NCBI GenBank assembly: GCA_902600895.1
Contig: CACKLF010000001.1
Coordinates: forward strand, 82,945 to 146,944
DNA length: 64,000 nt
Source: an uncultured Alphaproteobacteria bacterium
Lineage (GTDB): Bacteria > Pseudomonadota > Alphaproteobacteria > Rhodobacterales > Rhodobacteraceae
Reading direction: 5' to 3'
The translations under genes were made by a program, and so were the position numbers. The stretch's first letter is position 1. Each line of letters starts with the position of its first letter. This document shows positions 1 to 8,451 of the stretch, piece after piece. The notes under the pieces were generated by a model that saw only the letters and a program-made list of their open reading frames with translations, had not been told where the DNA came from and ran no database searches.

Positions 1-34
1 TCTAATAAGATGGCAGCCCATTTAGTTGGCAACT

Positions 35-1297
35 TCAAAAAATAAGATCAATAAGCTCATCTTTTCCAGTATTAACTTTATATTTGACTGGATTGGTAGA
101 ACTAATTACTCTTCCTTTTCTAATAACATAAAGTCTAGGGGGTTTGAGCCTTAACGCCTCTAAAGGGTTTTTGCACTGCAAAATAACTAAATCTCCATCA
201 CAACCTTTTTTAAGGCCATAATTATCAATGTGCATTGTCTTTGCAGGGTTTATTGTAACAGCTTTGAAACATTCCTCCATGTCTTTTACCCCAGTCATTT
301 GGGCAACATGCAAAGCCATATGAGCAACTTCAAGCATATCGTGAGATCCCAGAGGATACCATGGGTCCATGACACAGTCATGACCAAAAGCAACATTTAA
401 TCCAGCCTTAATTTGCTCTGGTACTCTAGTCAGGCCTCTTCTTTTTGGATATGTATCGTGCCGTCCCTGTATAGTGATATTAATCAAGGGGTTAGGAATT
501 ATATGCAGATCTGCTTCTAAGAGTAGTTCCATCAGTTTAGAAAAGTAATAATTATCCATTGAATGCATTGAGGTAAGGTGAGAACCAGCTACGCGACCTT
601 CAAGACCTAGGCGAGTTGTTTCAAATGCTAGTGTTTCAACATGTCTTGATAGGGGGTCGTCGCTCTCATCACAATGCATGTCTACCAAAAGGTCTTTTTT
701 TGCAGCAAGCTCACAAAGTGTTTTTACTGAAGACGCCCCATCAAGCATAGTTCTTTCAAAATGTGGTATTCCACCAACAACTTCTACGCCCATTTTTAAT
801 GAGGTCTCAAGGTTTTTTAAACAGTTGGCTCTATACAACCCATCTTGAGGAAAAGCAACAAGTTGGATGTCCAAGAACTCTTTCATTTCATTTTTAACAT
901 CGATTAAAGCTTCAACAGCCATCAGGCTATCACCTGAAACATCTACATGGGTGCGGATACCTAAGGTGCCTCTTGCTATTGACCATTTACATAGTTTTCT
1001 AGCTCGATTTTTAACAGCATCAGGAGTTAAATCTTTTTTTAATTCTCCCCAAAGATTAATGCCTTCCAATAGAGTGCCACTTTCGTTAATGCGTGGTAAG
1101 CCATAGCTCAAAGTGGCATCCATATGAAAATGACAATCTATAAAAGGTGATGTCACAAAATGCTCTTCAGCGTTAATTTCTGGTATATTAGATATTTGAA
1201 TATTTTTCGATAACTCAGCAATTTTTCCATTTTTAATTAAAATATCAATTTTTTCCTGATTAAAGTCCAAGCAGTTTCTAATTACTAAATCATTCAT
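35..1297 (-). CDS. codA: cytosine deaminase-like amidohydrolase
   Basis: A 420-residue metal-dependent amidohydrolase. The N-terminal HxH metal site is visible as DCHFHMD (His56, His58). A second His lies in DMHCDES, a third in the SHLTSMHSM segment, and the catalytic Asp in GHDCVMDPWYPLG, an arrangement typical of the CodA family. Known members deaminate cytosine, isocytosine or related pyrimidines and triazines in the cytoplasm. It is the last gene of a minus-strand operon and starts 14 bases after the upstream permease ends. Sitting behind a BMP-type nucleoside/base transporter, it probably deaminates the imported base. The family call is firm; the exact substrate (cytosine, creatinine-like or an oxidised base) is inference. 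Confidence 0.82.
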   Translation of the reverse strand: MNDLVIRNCLDFNQEKIDILIKNGKIAELSKNIQISNIPEINAEEHFVTSPFIDCHFHMDATLSYGLPRINESGTLLEGINLWGELKKDLTPDAVKNRARKLCKWSIARGTLGIRTHVDVSGDSLMAVEALIDVKNEMKEFLDIQLVAFPQDGLYRANCLKNLETSLKMGVEVVGGIPHFERTMLDGASSVKTLCELAAKKDLLVDMHCDESDDPLSRHVETLAFETTRLGLEGRVAGSHLTSMHSMDNYYFSKLMELLLEADLHIIPNPLINITIQGRHDTYPKRRGLTRVPEQIKAGLNVAFGHDCVMDPWYPLGSHDMLEVAHMALHVAQMTGVKDMEECFKAVTINPAKTMHIDNYGLKKGCDGDLVILQCKNPLEALRLKPPRLYVIRKGRVISSTNPVKYKVNTGKDELIDLIF

Positions 1298-1311
1298 AAT
1301 TTCCTCACATA

Positions 1312-2262
1312 CTAGTGCCTCTCACCCCTTCTAAAAGGAATTAAGAGAGCTTTTGGGTATCTTGTTTTTTTTGCTGCAATAATCATAGCAATTATGCTCA
1401 AGAAAAAAGGCATCATTAGGAAGAATTGGTAAGGTACAACCGCACCCGCCAATTGTTGAGCTCGTACTTGATAGGCATCAAGACCTGCAAATAAAAGTGC
1501 TCCTAGAAGGGCCCGTTCTGGTTTCCAGGTAGCAAAAATAACAAGTGCTATCGCTATCCAACCTCTTCCATTTACCATTCCAAAATAAAAAGCGTCGAAG
1601 GCAGACATGGTTAAATACGCTCCTCCAACTGCCATTAAAGCACTTCCTAAAATTACTGCTACTGATCTTACAAATAAAACATCAATACCCTGTGCTTCAA
1701 GTGCCATCGGATTTTCCCCAGCCATTTTAATTGATAATCCAAAGGGAGTGGAATTTATCAACCAAAAAATAATTATTACGGATGCAAGTGCTAAATAGGT
1801 GAAAGGTGTATGTTGAAAAAGAGCTTCGCCAAAAAAGGGAATATCTGAGAGTAAAGGTATATCAAGGGGCTGAAAAGGTTCTATCTTCGGTGGGGTGGTA
1901 GAATATGGTAAGATTAGTTTAAAAGAGAAAAAACCTAATGAAGATGCTAGCATTGTTACACCTATTCCGGTTACATGCTGAGAGGCGCCCAAATATACTG
2001 AGAAAATTGCATGTATTAATCCAAATATTGCACCTACAAAAGCGGCGGCCAGAATGCCAGAATACAGCCCAGCCCCTTGGTACACTGCCATCCAGCCAAC
2101 CATAGCACCAATGGACATTATCCCTTCAATTCCAAGGTTAAGTACCCCTGAACGTTCACAAATCAATTCACCCAGAGTAGCGAAAATAAGTGGGCATGCG
2201 ATTCTTATTGTTGCTGCCCAAAATCCTGCTGTAAAAAGTATTTCAATAAAGTCAAAGATCAT
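1312..2262 (-). CDS. nucleoside/base ABC transporter permease, NupC/YufQ-like
   Basis: A hydrophobic 316-residue inner-membrane protein of the BPD_transp_2 permease family, with many apparent membrane segments. The conserved GELICERSGVLNLGIEGI motif near residues 31-48 marks the second permease of BMP-type (basic membrane protein) purine/pyrimidine nucleoside ABC importers. The ATG overlaps the stop of the upstream permease by 4 bases (ATGA), so translation is probably coupled. It pairs with the 2259..3332 protein to form the channel. Substrate class is inferred from family and from the deaminase gene that follows. Confidence 0.85.
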   Translation of the reverse strand: MIFDFIEILFTAGFWAATIRIACPLIFATLGELICERSGVLNLGIEGIMSIGAMVGWMAVYQGAGLYSGILAAAFVGAIFGLIHAIFSVYLGASQHVTGIGVTMLASSLGFFSFKLILPYSTTPPKIEPFQPLDIPLLSDIPFFGEALFQHTPFTYLALASVIIIFWLINSTPFGLSIKMAGENPMALEAQGIDVLFVRSVAVILGSALMAVGGAYLTMSAFDAFYFGMVNGRGWIAIALVIFATWKPERALLGALLFAGLDAYQVRAQQLAGAVVPYQFFLMMPFFLSIIAMIIAAKKTRYPKALLIPFRRGERH

Positions 2263-3332
2263 GACCTCTTTTCTCCAAACACTATTCTATACTGGATTAT
2301 AACTATACTTAGAAGGACAAATAATACTGTCAGAGCCACGATAACATCTGCTAAATAGGTTGGAACATTCATTGCTCTGCTCATAGCGTCTGCACCAACA
2401 TAGATTGACGCTAAAAAGGTACCAGAGACAATAATTCCTATAGGATTGAGGTTAGCAAGCATCGCAACCGCTATACCAGCGTATCCAAAGCCTGGTGACA
2501 AATCCAAGGTTAAATAACCTTTTAAACCAGCTGTTTCTGTTACTCCAGCCATTCCTGCCATTCCACCACTCAGAAGTGCCACTATAATTATTGTCCGTAT
2601 TACAGGTATACCAGCATGGTGGGACGCTGAAGGGTTTATGCCAACAGCCTTAATTTTGTATCCTAATATAGTACGGGACATTATGAGCCATATTGTTATA
2701 GCAGTGAAAATTGATATTATAAAACCAAGGTGTAATCTTGTTCTGGGTAAAATTTGAGGTAATACCCCTTCATCAATTACTGATGCTCCTTGGGGCCATC
2801 CAAGGGACATAGGGTCTTTCCAGGGACCTTCAAGGAGGTAGCCAACAAGCAGTACAACAATAAAATTTGTTAGTAGTGTGGTAACTACTTCATCAACCTT
2901 ATAATAATTACGAAGCAAGACAAGAGGGAGAAGCAGCAAACCTCCAGCGAGTGCACCAACTAAAAACAAAAATGGTATCATCAGAAAATTTGGCAACTGT
3001 ATAAGACCAGTTCCAAAAAAAGTCACAGCGAGTGCTCCAGCATAGAGTTGACCTTCAGCCCCTATATTCCAAAATTTCGCTCGAAAGGCTATGGCTGCTG
3101 CTAAGCCTGTAAGAATAATTGGTGTTGCCCTAGCTAGAGTTTCGGCAATGGCATTTTTAGAGCCAAAGGCTCCTATAAATAGTTTGTAGTATGACTCGAG
3201 AGGACTCACTCCAGCCAGTAATATTAAAACACTGGCTACAAGGAAGGAGAATATAACAGCTCCCATAGGGGCAAAAAATGCCAACCTCCGAGATATGAAA
3301 TCTCTTTGCTCCAATCTAAAATCAGCCATCAA
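2259..3332 (-). CDS. nucleoside/base ABC transporter permease, NupB/YufP-like
   Basis: A 357-residue inner-membrane permease of the BPD_transp_2 family and the first permease of a BMP-type importer. It has an N-terminal membrane segment near residues 19-40, the family motif AKFWNIGAEGQLYAGAL near residue 105, and repeated hydrophobic helices to the C-terminus. Its start overlaps the end of the ATPase gene by 11 bases and its end overlaps the next permease by 4 bases, so the whole transporter is one polycistron. Family assignment is strong; the transported base or nucleoside is not determined. Confidence 0.85.
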   Translation of the reverse strand: MMADFRLEQRDFISRRLAFFAPMGAVIFSFLVASVLILLAGVSPLESYYKLFIGAFGSKNAIAETLARATPIILTGLAAAIAFRAKFWNIGAEGQLYAGALAVTFFGTGLIQLPNFLMIPFLFLVGALAGGLLLLPLVLLRNYYKVDEVVTTLLTNFIVVLLVGYLLEGPWKDPMSLGWPQGASVIDEGVLPQILPRTRLHLGFIISIFTAITIWLIMSRTILGYKIKAVGINPSASHHAGIPVIRTIIIVALLSGGMAGMAGVTETAGLKGYLTLDLSPGFGYAGIAVAMLANLNPIGIIVSGTFLASIYVGADAMSRAMNVPTYLADVIVALTVLFVLLSIVIIQYRIVFGEKRS

Positions 3333-4839
3333 AGCTTTCCCCTGCCATCATCAAACCAATTTTAGAACGATTTAATTTTTCTGCACCAAAACTATTTGAG
3401 AGGCTACCGTTAAATAACACTGCAATTTTGTCAGAAAGCATAAGTAGTTCGTCCAAATCCTCTGTAATTAAGAGCACAGCGTTTCCCTTTTTTCTGACTT
3501 CCAAAATTATTTTCTGTATGGAGGCAATTGCACCTTCATCAAGTCCGCGTGTTGGTTGACAAGCAATTAGAAGTTTTGGACGTCTACTCAACCAACGTCC
3601 TAATAAAAGTTTTTGAACGTTTCCTCCTGATAACAGTCTGGCAGGCTGTTGCAGAGATTGGGTTCGAACATCATAAGTACTACAAAGTAAATGCGCAGAA
3701 TTCTTACAATTATCACGATTTAACCAGCCTAATGGAGACCTTACTTGTAGATCATTTGTCTCTGTCATTATTGAATTTTCCCAGACTGACATATCCCCTA
3801 TCAATCCATCAATATTACGATCCTCTGGTATATATGCCACTCCAAGATCCATAAATTGTTTTGGGGTATATGAAGTAATTTTTTTTCCCAAAAAAAACAT
3901 CTCGCCATTTTTAGGTTTCAGATGGCCTGCCATCATTTTTGCCAAAGGAATTTGTCCATTTCCCGTTACTCCTGCTATACCAAGGATTTCTCCTTCAAAA
4001 AGACTTATGTTTATTTCATTTAAGCCTTTACTGGAATCATTAATTGCGTCACAAGAAATATTCTGGAGCCGTATTACTTCAGAACCTTTTTTGACAGCTT
4101 GTTTTTTTGGATAGTCAACAGTACCTCCAACAATCATCTCTGCTAATTTTTTTCGGTCAGCGTTTTTAGTACAAACCTCTCCGACAGACCTTCCTTGCCT
4201 GAGCACAACTATCCGATCACTTACTGAAAGAATTTCATTAAGTTTATGGGATATTAAAATGACTGATAACCCTTTTGAAACCATTTGTTTGATTGTAGAA
4301 AATAAAGAATCTGTTTCTTGAGGTGTGAGTGCAGCTGTGGGTTCATCTAGAATTAATAGAGTACAGTCACGATAAAGCGTTTTAAGAATTTCTAGCCTCT
4401 GTTTCTCACTTACTGACAAGTTAATGACCAAAGTATCCGGCTCAATCGGTAAACCAAATATGTCACTTAAATTTCTTAATTTCTCTCTAGCAGATTTTTG
4501 TGGCAATGATGGGCTAAATAATGAACGCTCCCCTATGATAATATTCTCTAGAACAGTCAAGTTATCTGCCAAAGTGAAGTGCTGATGTACCATACCGATA
4601 CCAGCAGCTATAGCGCTTTCTGGTTTTCCACTTGGTAATTCTGATCCCTTAAATATTATCTCTCCATAATCCGCTTTATAATGACCAAATAAAATATTCA
4701 TAAGCGTGGTCTTACCTGCTCCATTTTCTCCCAATATTGCCAATACTTCGCCCTCTTTTTGACTAAAGCTAATATTATCGTTAGCGGTCAAGTTGCCGAA
4801 TCTTTTGGTTATATTTTTTATTTCTAGGAGATCAGTCAT
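3322..4839 (-). CDS. nucleoside/base ABC transporter duplicated ATP-binding protein, NupA/YufO-like
   Basis: A 505-residue ATPase with two fused nucleotide-binding domains, as in RbsA, MglA and YufO. The first domain carries Walker A GENGAGKTT near residue 40, signature LSVSEKQR and Walker B LLILDEPTAALTP. The second domain has a degenerate Walker A (GVTGNGQIPLAK) but keeps the LSGGNVQK signature, which is normal for these asymmetric proteins. It energises the two permeases encoded downstream. A strong hairpin with a U-run lies between the binding-protein gene and this start, and its 3' arm supplies the only G-rich stretch upstream of the ATG. Confidence 0.87.
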   Translation of the reverse strand: MTDLLEIKNITKRFGNLTANDNISFSQKEGEVLAILGENGAGKTTLMNILFGHYKADYGEIIFKGSELPSGKPESAIAAGIGMVHQHFTLADNLTVLENIIIGERSLFSPSLPQKSAREKLRNLSDIFGLPIEPDTLVINLSVSEKQRLEILKTLYRDCTLLILDEPTAALTPQETDSLFSTIKQMVSKGLSVILISHKLNEILSVSDRIVVLRQGRSVGEVCTKNADRKKLAEMIVGGTVDYPKKQAVKKGSEVIRLQNISCDAINDSSKGLNEINISLFEGEILGIAGVTGNGQIPLAKMMAGHLKPKNGEMFFLGKKITSYTPKQFMDLGVAYIPEDRNIDGLIGDMSVWENSIMTETNDLQVRSPLGWLNRDNCKNSAHLLCSTYDVRTQSLQQPARLLSGGNVQKLLLGRWLSRRPKLLIACQPTRGLDEGAIASIQKIILEVRKKGNAVLLITEDLDELLMLSDKIAVLFNGSLSNSFGAEKLNRSKIGLMMAGESFDG

Positions 4840-4848
4840 TTAAAAAAT

Positions 4849-4875
4849 GTCCCCGCAAATAGTTACTGCGGGGAC
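4849..4875 (-). terminator. intercistronic hairpin with U-run (partial terminator/attenuator)
   Basis: A perfect 9-bp inverted repeat, GTCCCCGCA and TGCGGGGAC, separated by 9 bases. On the minus strand it is followed by ATTTTTT directly before the ATPase ATG. It lies between the binding-protein gene and the ATPase gene. Such hairpins commonly let the binding protein be made in excess by partial termination or by 3'-end protection. The 3' arm GGGGAC is also the only Shine-Dalgarno-like stretch for the ATPase gene, so the hairpin could limit its translation. The structure is seen; the role is inferred. Confidence 0.65.
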
Positions 4876-4893
4876 AAGCTTGGCTCGTAAACG

Positions 4894-5901
4894 TTAAAAT
4901 GTTGATGTCGGTTCTTCGTCGTTAATTTCTACGACAAATTTCCCTGCTAAAATATCATCCGCGAGTTTTGCTACCTGCTCTTTCACATCACCAGATATTT
5001 TGTTTTCAAACTCATAATATGGTGCTAGTGAAGCGCCGCCACCGGCCATCATTGTCCAGCTATGATACTCCTCAGCCTTGAAGTTGCCACTTTTCACAAG
5101 GCCTATGGCGTGGTTAATGGCATTTTCCATATGCCAAAGGGCTGATGTCACAACAACATTTTCGCCATTTTCTTCTTTATTCATGTCATTCACATTTCCA
5201 AAAGCGAGGATACCTTTTTCTCTACATGCATCCACAACACCTGCTCTTTCGGCGTACATAATATCAACACCGGCCTCTATTTGTGCAAATGCGGCTTCTT
5301 TTGCCTTTGGTGGATCATACCAAGATCCAATAAAGGTTACCTTAAATTGTATGTCTGGTTTAACGGATCGTGCTCCGTTCATGAATGCATGGAATAATCG
5401 ATTTACTTCTCCAATCGCATATCCACCTACCATTCCGATCTTGTTTGCTTTTGTCATATGGCCAGCAATTATTCCCATTAGATAACAAGGTTCATGGATA
5501 TAGTTATCAAAGACTGAAAAATTATTTCCATGTGGTTTAAACGGGTCTCCCATTAAAAATGCAATCTCTGGATAATCGTCTGCTACTTTTCTTGCTTCCT
5601 TGCTTATTCCAAAAGCTTCTCCGACAATGAATTGCATACCACTGTCACAGTACTCTCTCATCACTCGGACGTAGTCTGTATTTGCTGTACTTTCCGAGTA
5701 AACATATTCAATTTCACCCCTTTTTGCGGCAGCATCGAGTGCTAGATGTAATCTCGCAACCCATTTTTGCTGTATTGGAACTGTATAAATTCCGGCTACT
5801 TTTATTTTTGATCCAGCAATTGCTGGTAAGGCTGTTAAGGCAGCAGTCGCTGCTGTTACTCCAACTGTGAATTCTCTTCGATTCATAAAAAGTTTTGGCA
5901 T
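4894..5901 (-). CDS. BMP-family ABC transporter substrate-binding protein
   Basis: A 335-residue periplasmic binding protein of the BMP/PnrA-like family (purine nucleoside, base or autoinducer binding). The N-terminus MNRREFTVG followed by a hydrophobic Ala-rich stretch ending LPAIAGS looks like a Tat-style twin-arginine signal. The mature protein shows family segments such as FIVGEAFG and IGMVGGYAIGEV. The start is supported by GGAG about 8 bases upstream on the minus strand. It is the first gene of the five-gene operon and sets the specificity of the importer. Substrate is inferred as a base or nucleoside from the terminal deaminase gene. Confidence 0.85.
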   Translation of the reverse strand: MPKLFMNRREFTVGVTAATAALTALPAIAGSKIKVAGIYTVPIQQKWVARLHLALDAAAKRGEIEYVYSESTANTDYVRVMREYCDSGMQFIVGEAFGISKEARKVADDYPEIAFLMGDPFKPHGNNFSVFDNYIHEPCYLMGIIAGHMTKANKIGMVGGYAIGEVNRLFHAFMNGARSVKPDIQFKVTFIGSWYDPPKAKEAAFAQIEAGVDIMYAERAGVVDACREKGILAFGNVNDMNKEENGENVVVTSALWHMENAINHAIGLVKSGNFKAEEYHSWTMMAGGGASLAPYYEFENKISGDVKEQVAKLADDILAGKFVVEINDEEPTSTF

Positions 5902-6572
5902 TTTTTATTCTCCGTTTTTTTTTATAATTTCATTAAGACAAAAATATACTCTGAAAGCGATTCTTTTTTTTATAAAGAGTGATATATTTCAATTTTTCTG
6001 TGGTTAGAGCATTAAATCAAATTTTGTTTGGTTATTTTTTGGACAAATGCTTTTCAGAATCGCCACCACTATTTTGGAATAGATTATCTGGCAGTTAGTG
6101 AATGTGAAATTAATGATACTTAAAAAGTATTAACTTCAAGTTTGTCGTTTTTAACTTCACCTTTTTTTCATGAAGTGAATACCCATGAGCTAAAATACAA
6201 AGAGTTAAGAATTAATTATATTTTTTTTTGTAGAAAATAGGGAATTTCATAGGACTATTTCCCAAAAACTGATGAAGGTTCTGCTAGTGAGTTCATGATA
6301 GGGTTCTTATCTAAATTATCTGAACTTTTCGAAAGATATGAATTGATGAAATCTCAAAAATTTCAGTTTGCTGGGTCTGTCAATGGTCACTGCAATAGCC
6401 GCAGTAAGGAGCCAATTAAATTGAATTCTGATTAAGGAATAGTATTTGATACGACTTATTATATGTTATATATAAAGTGATAGGTAGTGCACTTACTGGT
6501 TTGATCATCACAAAGCAGTTATTATAATCAAGTATGTTGAAAAGCATGTAATGAAATTTGAGGTCGAACTTA
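5902..6572. other. long intergenic region with a possible 60-codon coding remnant
   Basis: About 670 bases without a recognisable gene, very AT-rich with poly-T stretches. It should contain the promoter of the minus-strand BMP operon and of the plus-strand ypeA gene. On the plus strand one frame is open from 6253 to a TAA at 6433-6435, with an ATG at 6295 (46 codons). The translation begins MIGFLSKLSELFERYEL and reads like protein, but there is no Shine-Dalgarno sequence and I do not recognise it. It may be a decayed gene fragment or chance. Confidence 0.25.
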
Positions 6573-7010
6573 ATGAGTCGTTATGAGTACAAAATTAGAC
6601 CATTCAAGTTATCTGACCAAGTAGCACTGATAGATTTGTGGAAAATATGTAAACTGATAAGACCGTGGAACAGTCCTGAAAAAGATATTCAAAGGAAGTT
6701 AGATGTCCAAAGTGATTTGTTTTTAGTGTTGGAAATTAATAAAAATATTTTTGGAAGTGTGATGGCTGCCTATGATGGTCATAGAGGTATTGTAAATTAT
6801 TTGGCTGTTCATCCAAACTATCAAAAAAAAGGATTTGGGAGGATAATCATGGAGTATGTGGAAGCCGAATTAATCAGGAGAGGTTGCCCAAAGATAAATT
6901 TGCTTGTGAGATCAGATAATCATATTGTGAGTGATTTTTACAGTAAATTACTCTATCAAGAGCAGAATGACATCAAGGTTTTTGGTAAAAGGCTCATACC
7001 TGATAATTAA
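6573..7010 (+). CDS. ypeA: GNAT family acetyltransferase, YpeA-like
   Basis: A 145-residue GNAT N-acetyltransferase closely resembling E. coli YpeA. It shares LIRPWNSPEKDIQRK, the GHRG segment YDGHRGIVNYLAVHP, the acetyl-CoA loop QKKGFGRIIM, RRGCPKINLLV and the terminal FGKRLI. The track starts at a TTG at 6558, but ATG 6573 is better because GAGGT lies about 8 bases before it. The physiological acceptor is unknown in this family. The gene stands alone, 31 bases ahead of a NUDIX gene with which it may be co-transcribed. Confidence 0.82.
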   Translation: MSRYEYKIRPFKLSDQVALIDLWKICKLIRPWNSPEKDIQRKLDVQSDLFLVLEINKNIFGSVMAAYDGHRGIVNYLAVHPNYQKKGFGRIIMEYVEAELIRRGCPKINLLVRSDNHIVSDFYSKLLYQEQNDIKVFGKRLIPDN

Positions 7011-7041
7011 TTAACAAATGTTAACCTACAGTGAAAATTGA

Positions 7042-7410
7042 ATGAAAAATGTAGTTGCAGCAGTTTTGAAGTGCAAAAATCGTTTTTTTATTGCACAGAG
7101 AAACAGAGACAAAGATTTCAGTTTTAAATGGGAATTTCCAGGAGGCAAGGTTGAACCTAACGAGTCATTAGAGGAGGCATTGAAAAGAGAGATCATGGAA
7201 GAGCTTTGCATACAAATTAAAATCAAGCATAAAATTACAGAACTCAGATATAAGCAAAAAGACTTTGAAATATTTCTACATTATTTTCTCTGCACGAGTG
7301 TTGGGACAATATATTTAAAAGAGCATGAAAACAGTACTTGGGTTACCAGATCTGAATTATATAATTTTGACTTTGCCCCCGGTGATTCAGAAGTCTTTCA
7401 ATTCTTGTAA
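7042..7410 (+). CDS. NUDIX hydrolase, MutT/NudG-like
   Basis: A 122-residue NUDIX pyrophosphohydrolase. The NUDIX box reads GGKVEPNESLEEALKREIMEEL, matching the GX5EX7REUXEE pattern with all catalytic Glu residues. Its short single-domain form and N-terminal KCKNRFFIAQRNRD are typical of MutT- or CTP-pyrophosphohydrolase-type housecleaning enzymes that destroy oxidised or modified nucleotides. It lies 31 bases after the acetyltransferase on the same strand. No clear Shine-Dalgarno sequence is visible. Subfamily (8-oxo-dGTP versus pyrimidine triphosphates) cannot be decided here. Confidence 0.8.
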   Translation: MKNVVAAVLKCKNRFFIAQRNRDKDFSFKWEFPGGKVEPNESLEEALKREIMEELCIQIKIKHKITELRYKQKDFEIFLHYFLCTSVGTIYLKEHENSTWVTRSELYNFDFAPGDSEVFQFL

Positions 7411-7453
7411 TTGCTGACCTTCAGAGATCAGCCTTGAGAAAAGACATGAATAG

Positions 7454-7864
7454 TCACTGATAATCTACTGTCTTAAACCCCTTGTCTCTCCATTTGGTTA
7501 TTCCTCCATTTACGCTGAAAACATTTTTAAAATTCGTATTTTCTAACATGTACTGCGCAGCTACTTTTGTCCGTCTGCCAGTTCTACAAATTAGTAGTAT
7601 GGGTTGATCTACCGTAGCATTCTTTTTTACGTCACTTAGAAATTTTATTAAATTAGCCGTGCCATTTTTGTTAAATAAGGTAGAAGTAATACTGCCTTCA
7701 ATTATACCAGTCTCTTTCCATTCTTCTTCTCTTCTAATATCAATTAATATGGCATCATCTGATAATAATTTTACCATCTGCTCTATGGTAATTTCTAATT
7801 GTTTTGAATGGGCGAAGTTAAATGTAAATACAAGGGCCATTATGATTTTAAAGAAGAATTTCAC
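7454..7864 (-). CDS. exported rhodanese-domain protein
   Basis: A 136-residue protein with an N-terminal signal peptide (MKFFFKIIMALVFTFNFAHS) and one rhodanese domain. The active-site loop reads CRTGRRT, with the catalytic Cys that carries the persulfide. The start codon is GTG, preceded by AAAGGAAA about 8 bases upstream. Periplasmic single-domain rhodaneses are thought to move sulfane sulfur or act in redox chemistry, but no acceptor is indicated by the neighbours. The gene is convergent with the NUDIX gene and divergent from the thioesterase gene. Confidence 0.75.
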   Translation of the reverse strand: MKFFFKIIMALVFTFNFAHSKQLEITIEQMVKLLSDDAILIDIRREEEWKETGIIEGSITSTLFNKNGTANLIKFLSDVKKNATVDQPILLICRTGRRTKVAAQYMLENTNFKNVFSVNGGITKWRDKGFKTVDYQ

Positions 7865-7995
7865 CTATTTTTCCTTTCAATCAGTGTTGCGATTGAGATA
7901 TGTGAATTATGATCCCTTTTTGCAAGAATAAAATATCACACTTACAAAATAAAATTAATTCATGTAGTAAATTGGAAAGGTTGGAGATCATTACA

Positions 7996-8445
7996 ATGCC
8001 GGAAAGTGTGTATCATTGTAGGGTAGTTGAGGAATTAAGTCCTTACATCACAGAGGTAAATTTTATTAAACGGACTTTAAAGGGTACTTGGAAAGTACCT
8101 CAAAAATTTTGTCACACAAAAGGTACGATAATTCATGGGGGTACGGTATCGTTTATTTTAGATACATCAATGTTTATATTACTAGCTGCCTTGAGCGAAA
8201 ATAAAAATTCGGGTTTAAGTTTAGGTTTAAATATACAATTCTTTAATATTGGTAAGCCAGGTCGCGTAGATGTCCATTCTCAACTTGAAAAAGAGGGAAG
8301 GAATATCGTTTTTGGTAGATGTGATTTATATCAGGAAGGTGAAACTATTGCTTCCGCAACACAGCAAATGAAAGTTTTTGAAAGCGAAACCAGATTGAAC
8401 TTTGATTTATTCTTTTCACCAGCGATAAAATATATAAAGGGATAG
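7996..8445 (+). CDS. PaaI-like hotdog thioesterase
   Basis: A single hotdog-fold thioesterase, 149 residues from the chosen start. The motif IIHGGTVSFILDTSM corresponds to the HGG-x-hydrophobic-x-D active-site helix of PaaI-type acyl-CoA thioesterases. The ORF track begins at 7909, but ATG 7996 (MPESVYH) gives the usual family length and has GGAG about 11 bases upstream. The extra 29 residues are Lys/Asn-rich and unlike the family. It probably hydrolyses aryl- or acyl-CoA thioesters; no pathway partner is adjacent. Confidence 0.7.
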   Translation: MPESVYHCRVVEELSPYITEVNFIKRTLKGTWKVPQKFCHTKGTIIHGGTVSFILDTSMFILLAALSENKNSGLSLGLNIQFFNIGKPGRVDVHSQLEKEGRNIVFGRCDLYQEGETIASATQQMKVFESETRLNFDLFFSPAIKYIKG

Positions 8446-8451
8446 TTTGAT

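Noticed and set aside
3528-3854. 108-residue plus-strand ORF
   Set aside because: Antisense to the duplicated ATPase gene, including its conserved second signature region; a shadow.
5078-5485. 135-residue plus-strand ORF
   Set aside because: Lies fully antisense to the well-supported BMP binding-protein gene and its translation has no recognisable family; a shadow ORF.
6558-6572. TTG start for the ypeA-like gene
   Set aside because: GAGGT is positioned for ATG 6573, and the family N-terminus begins there.
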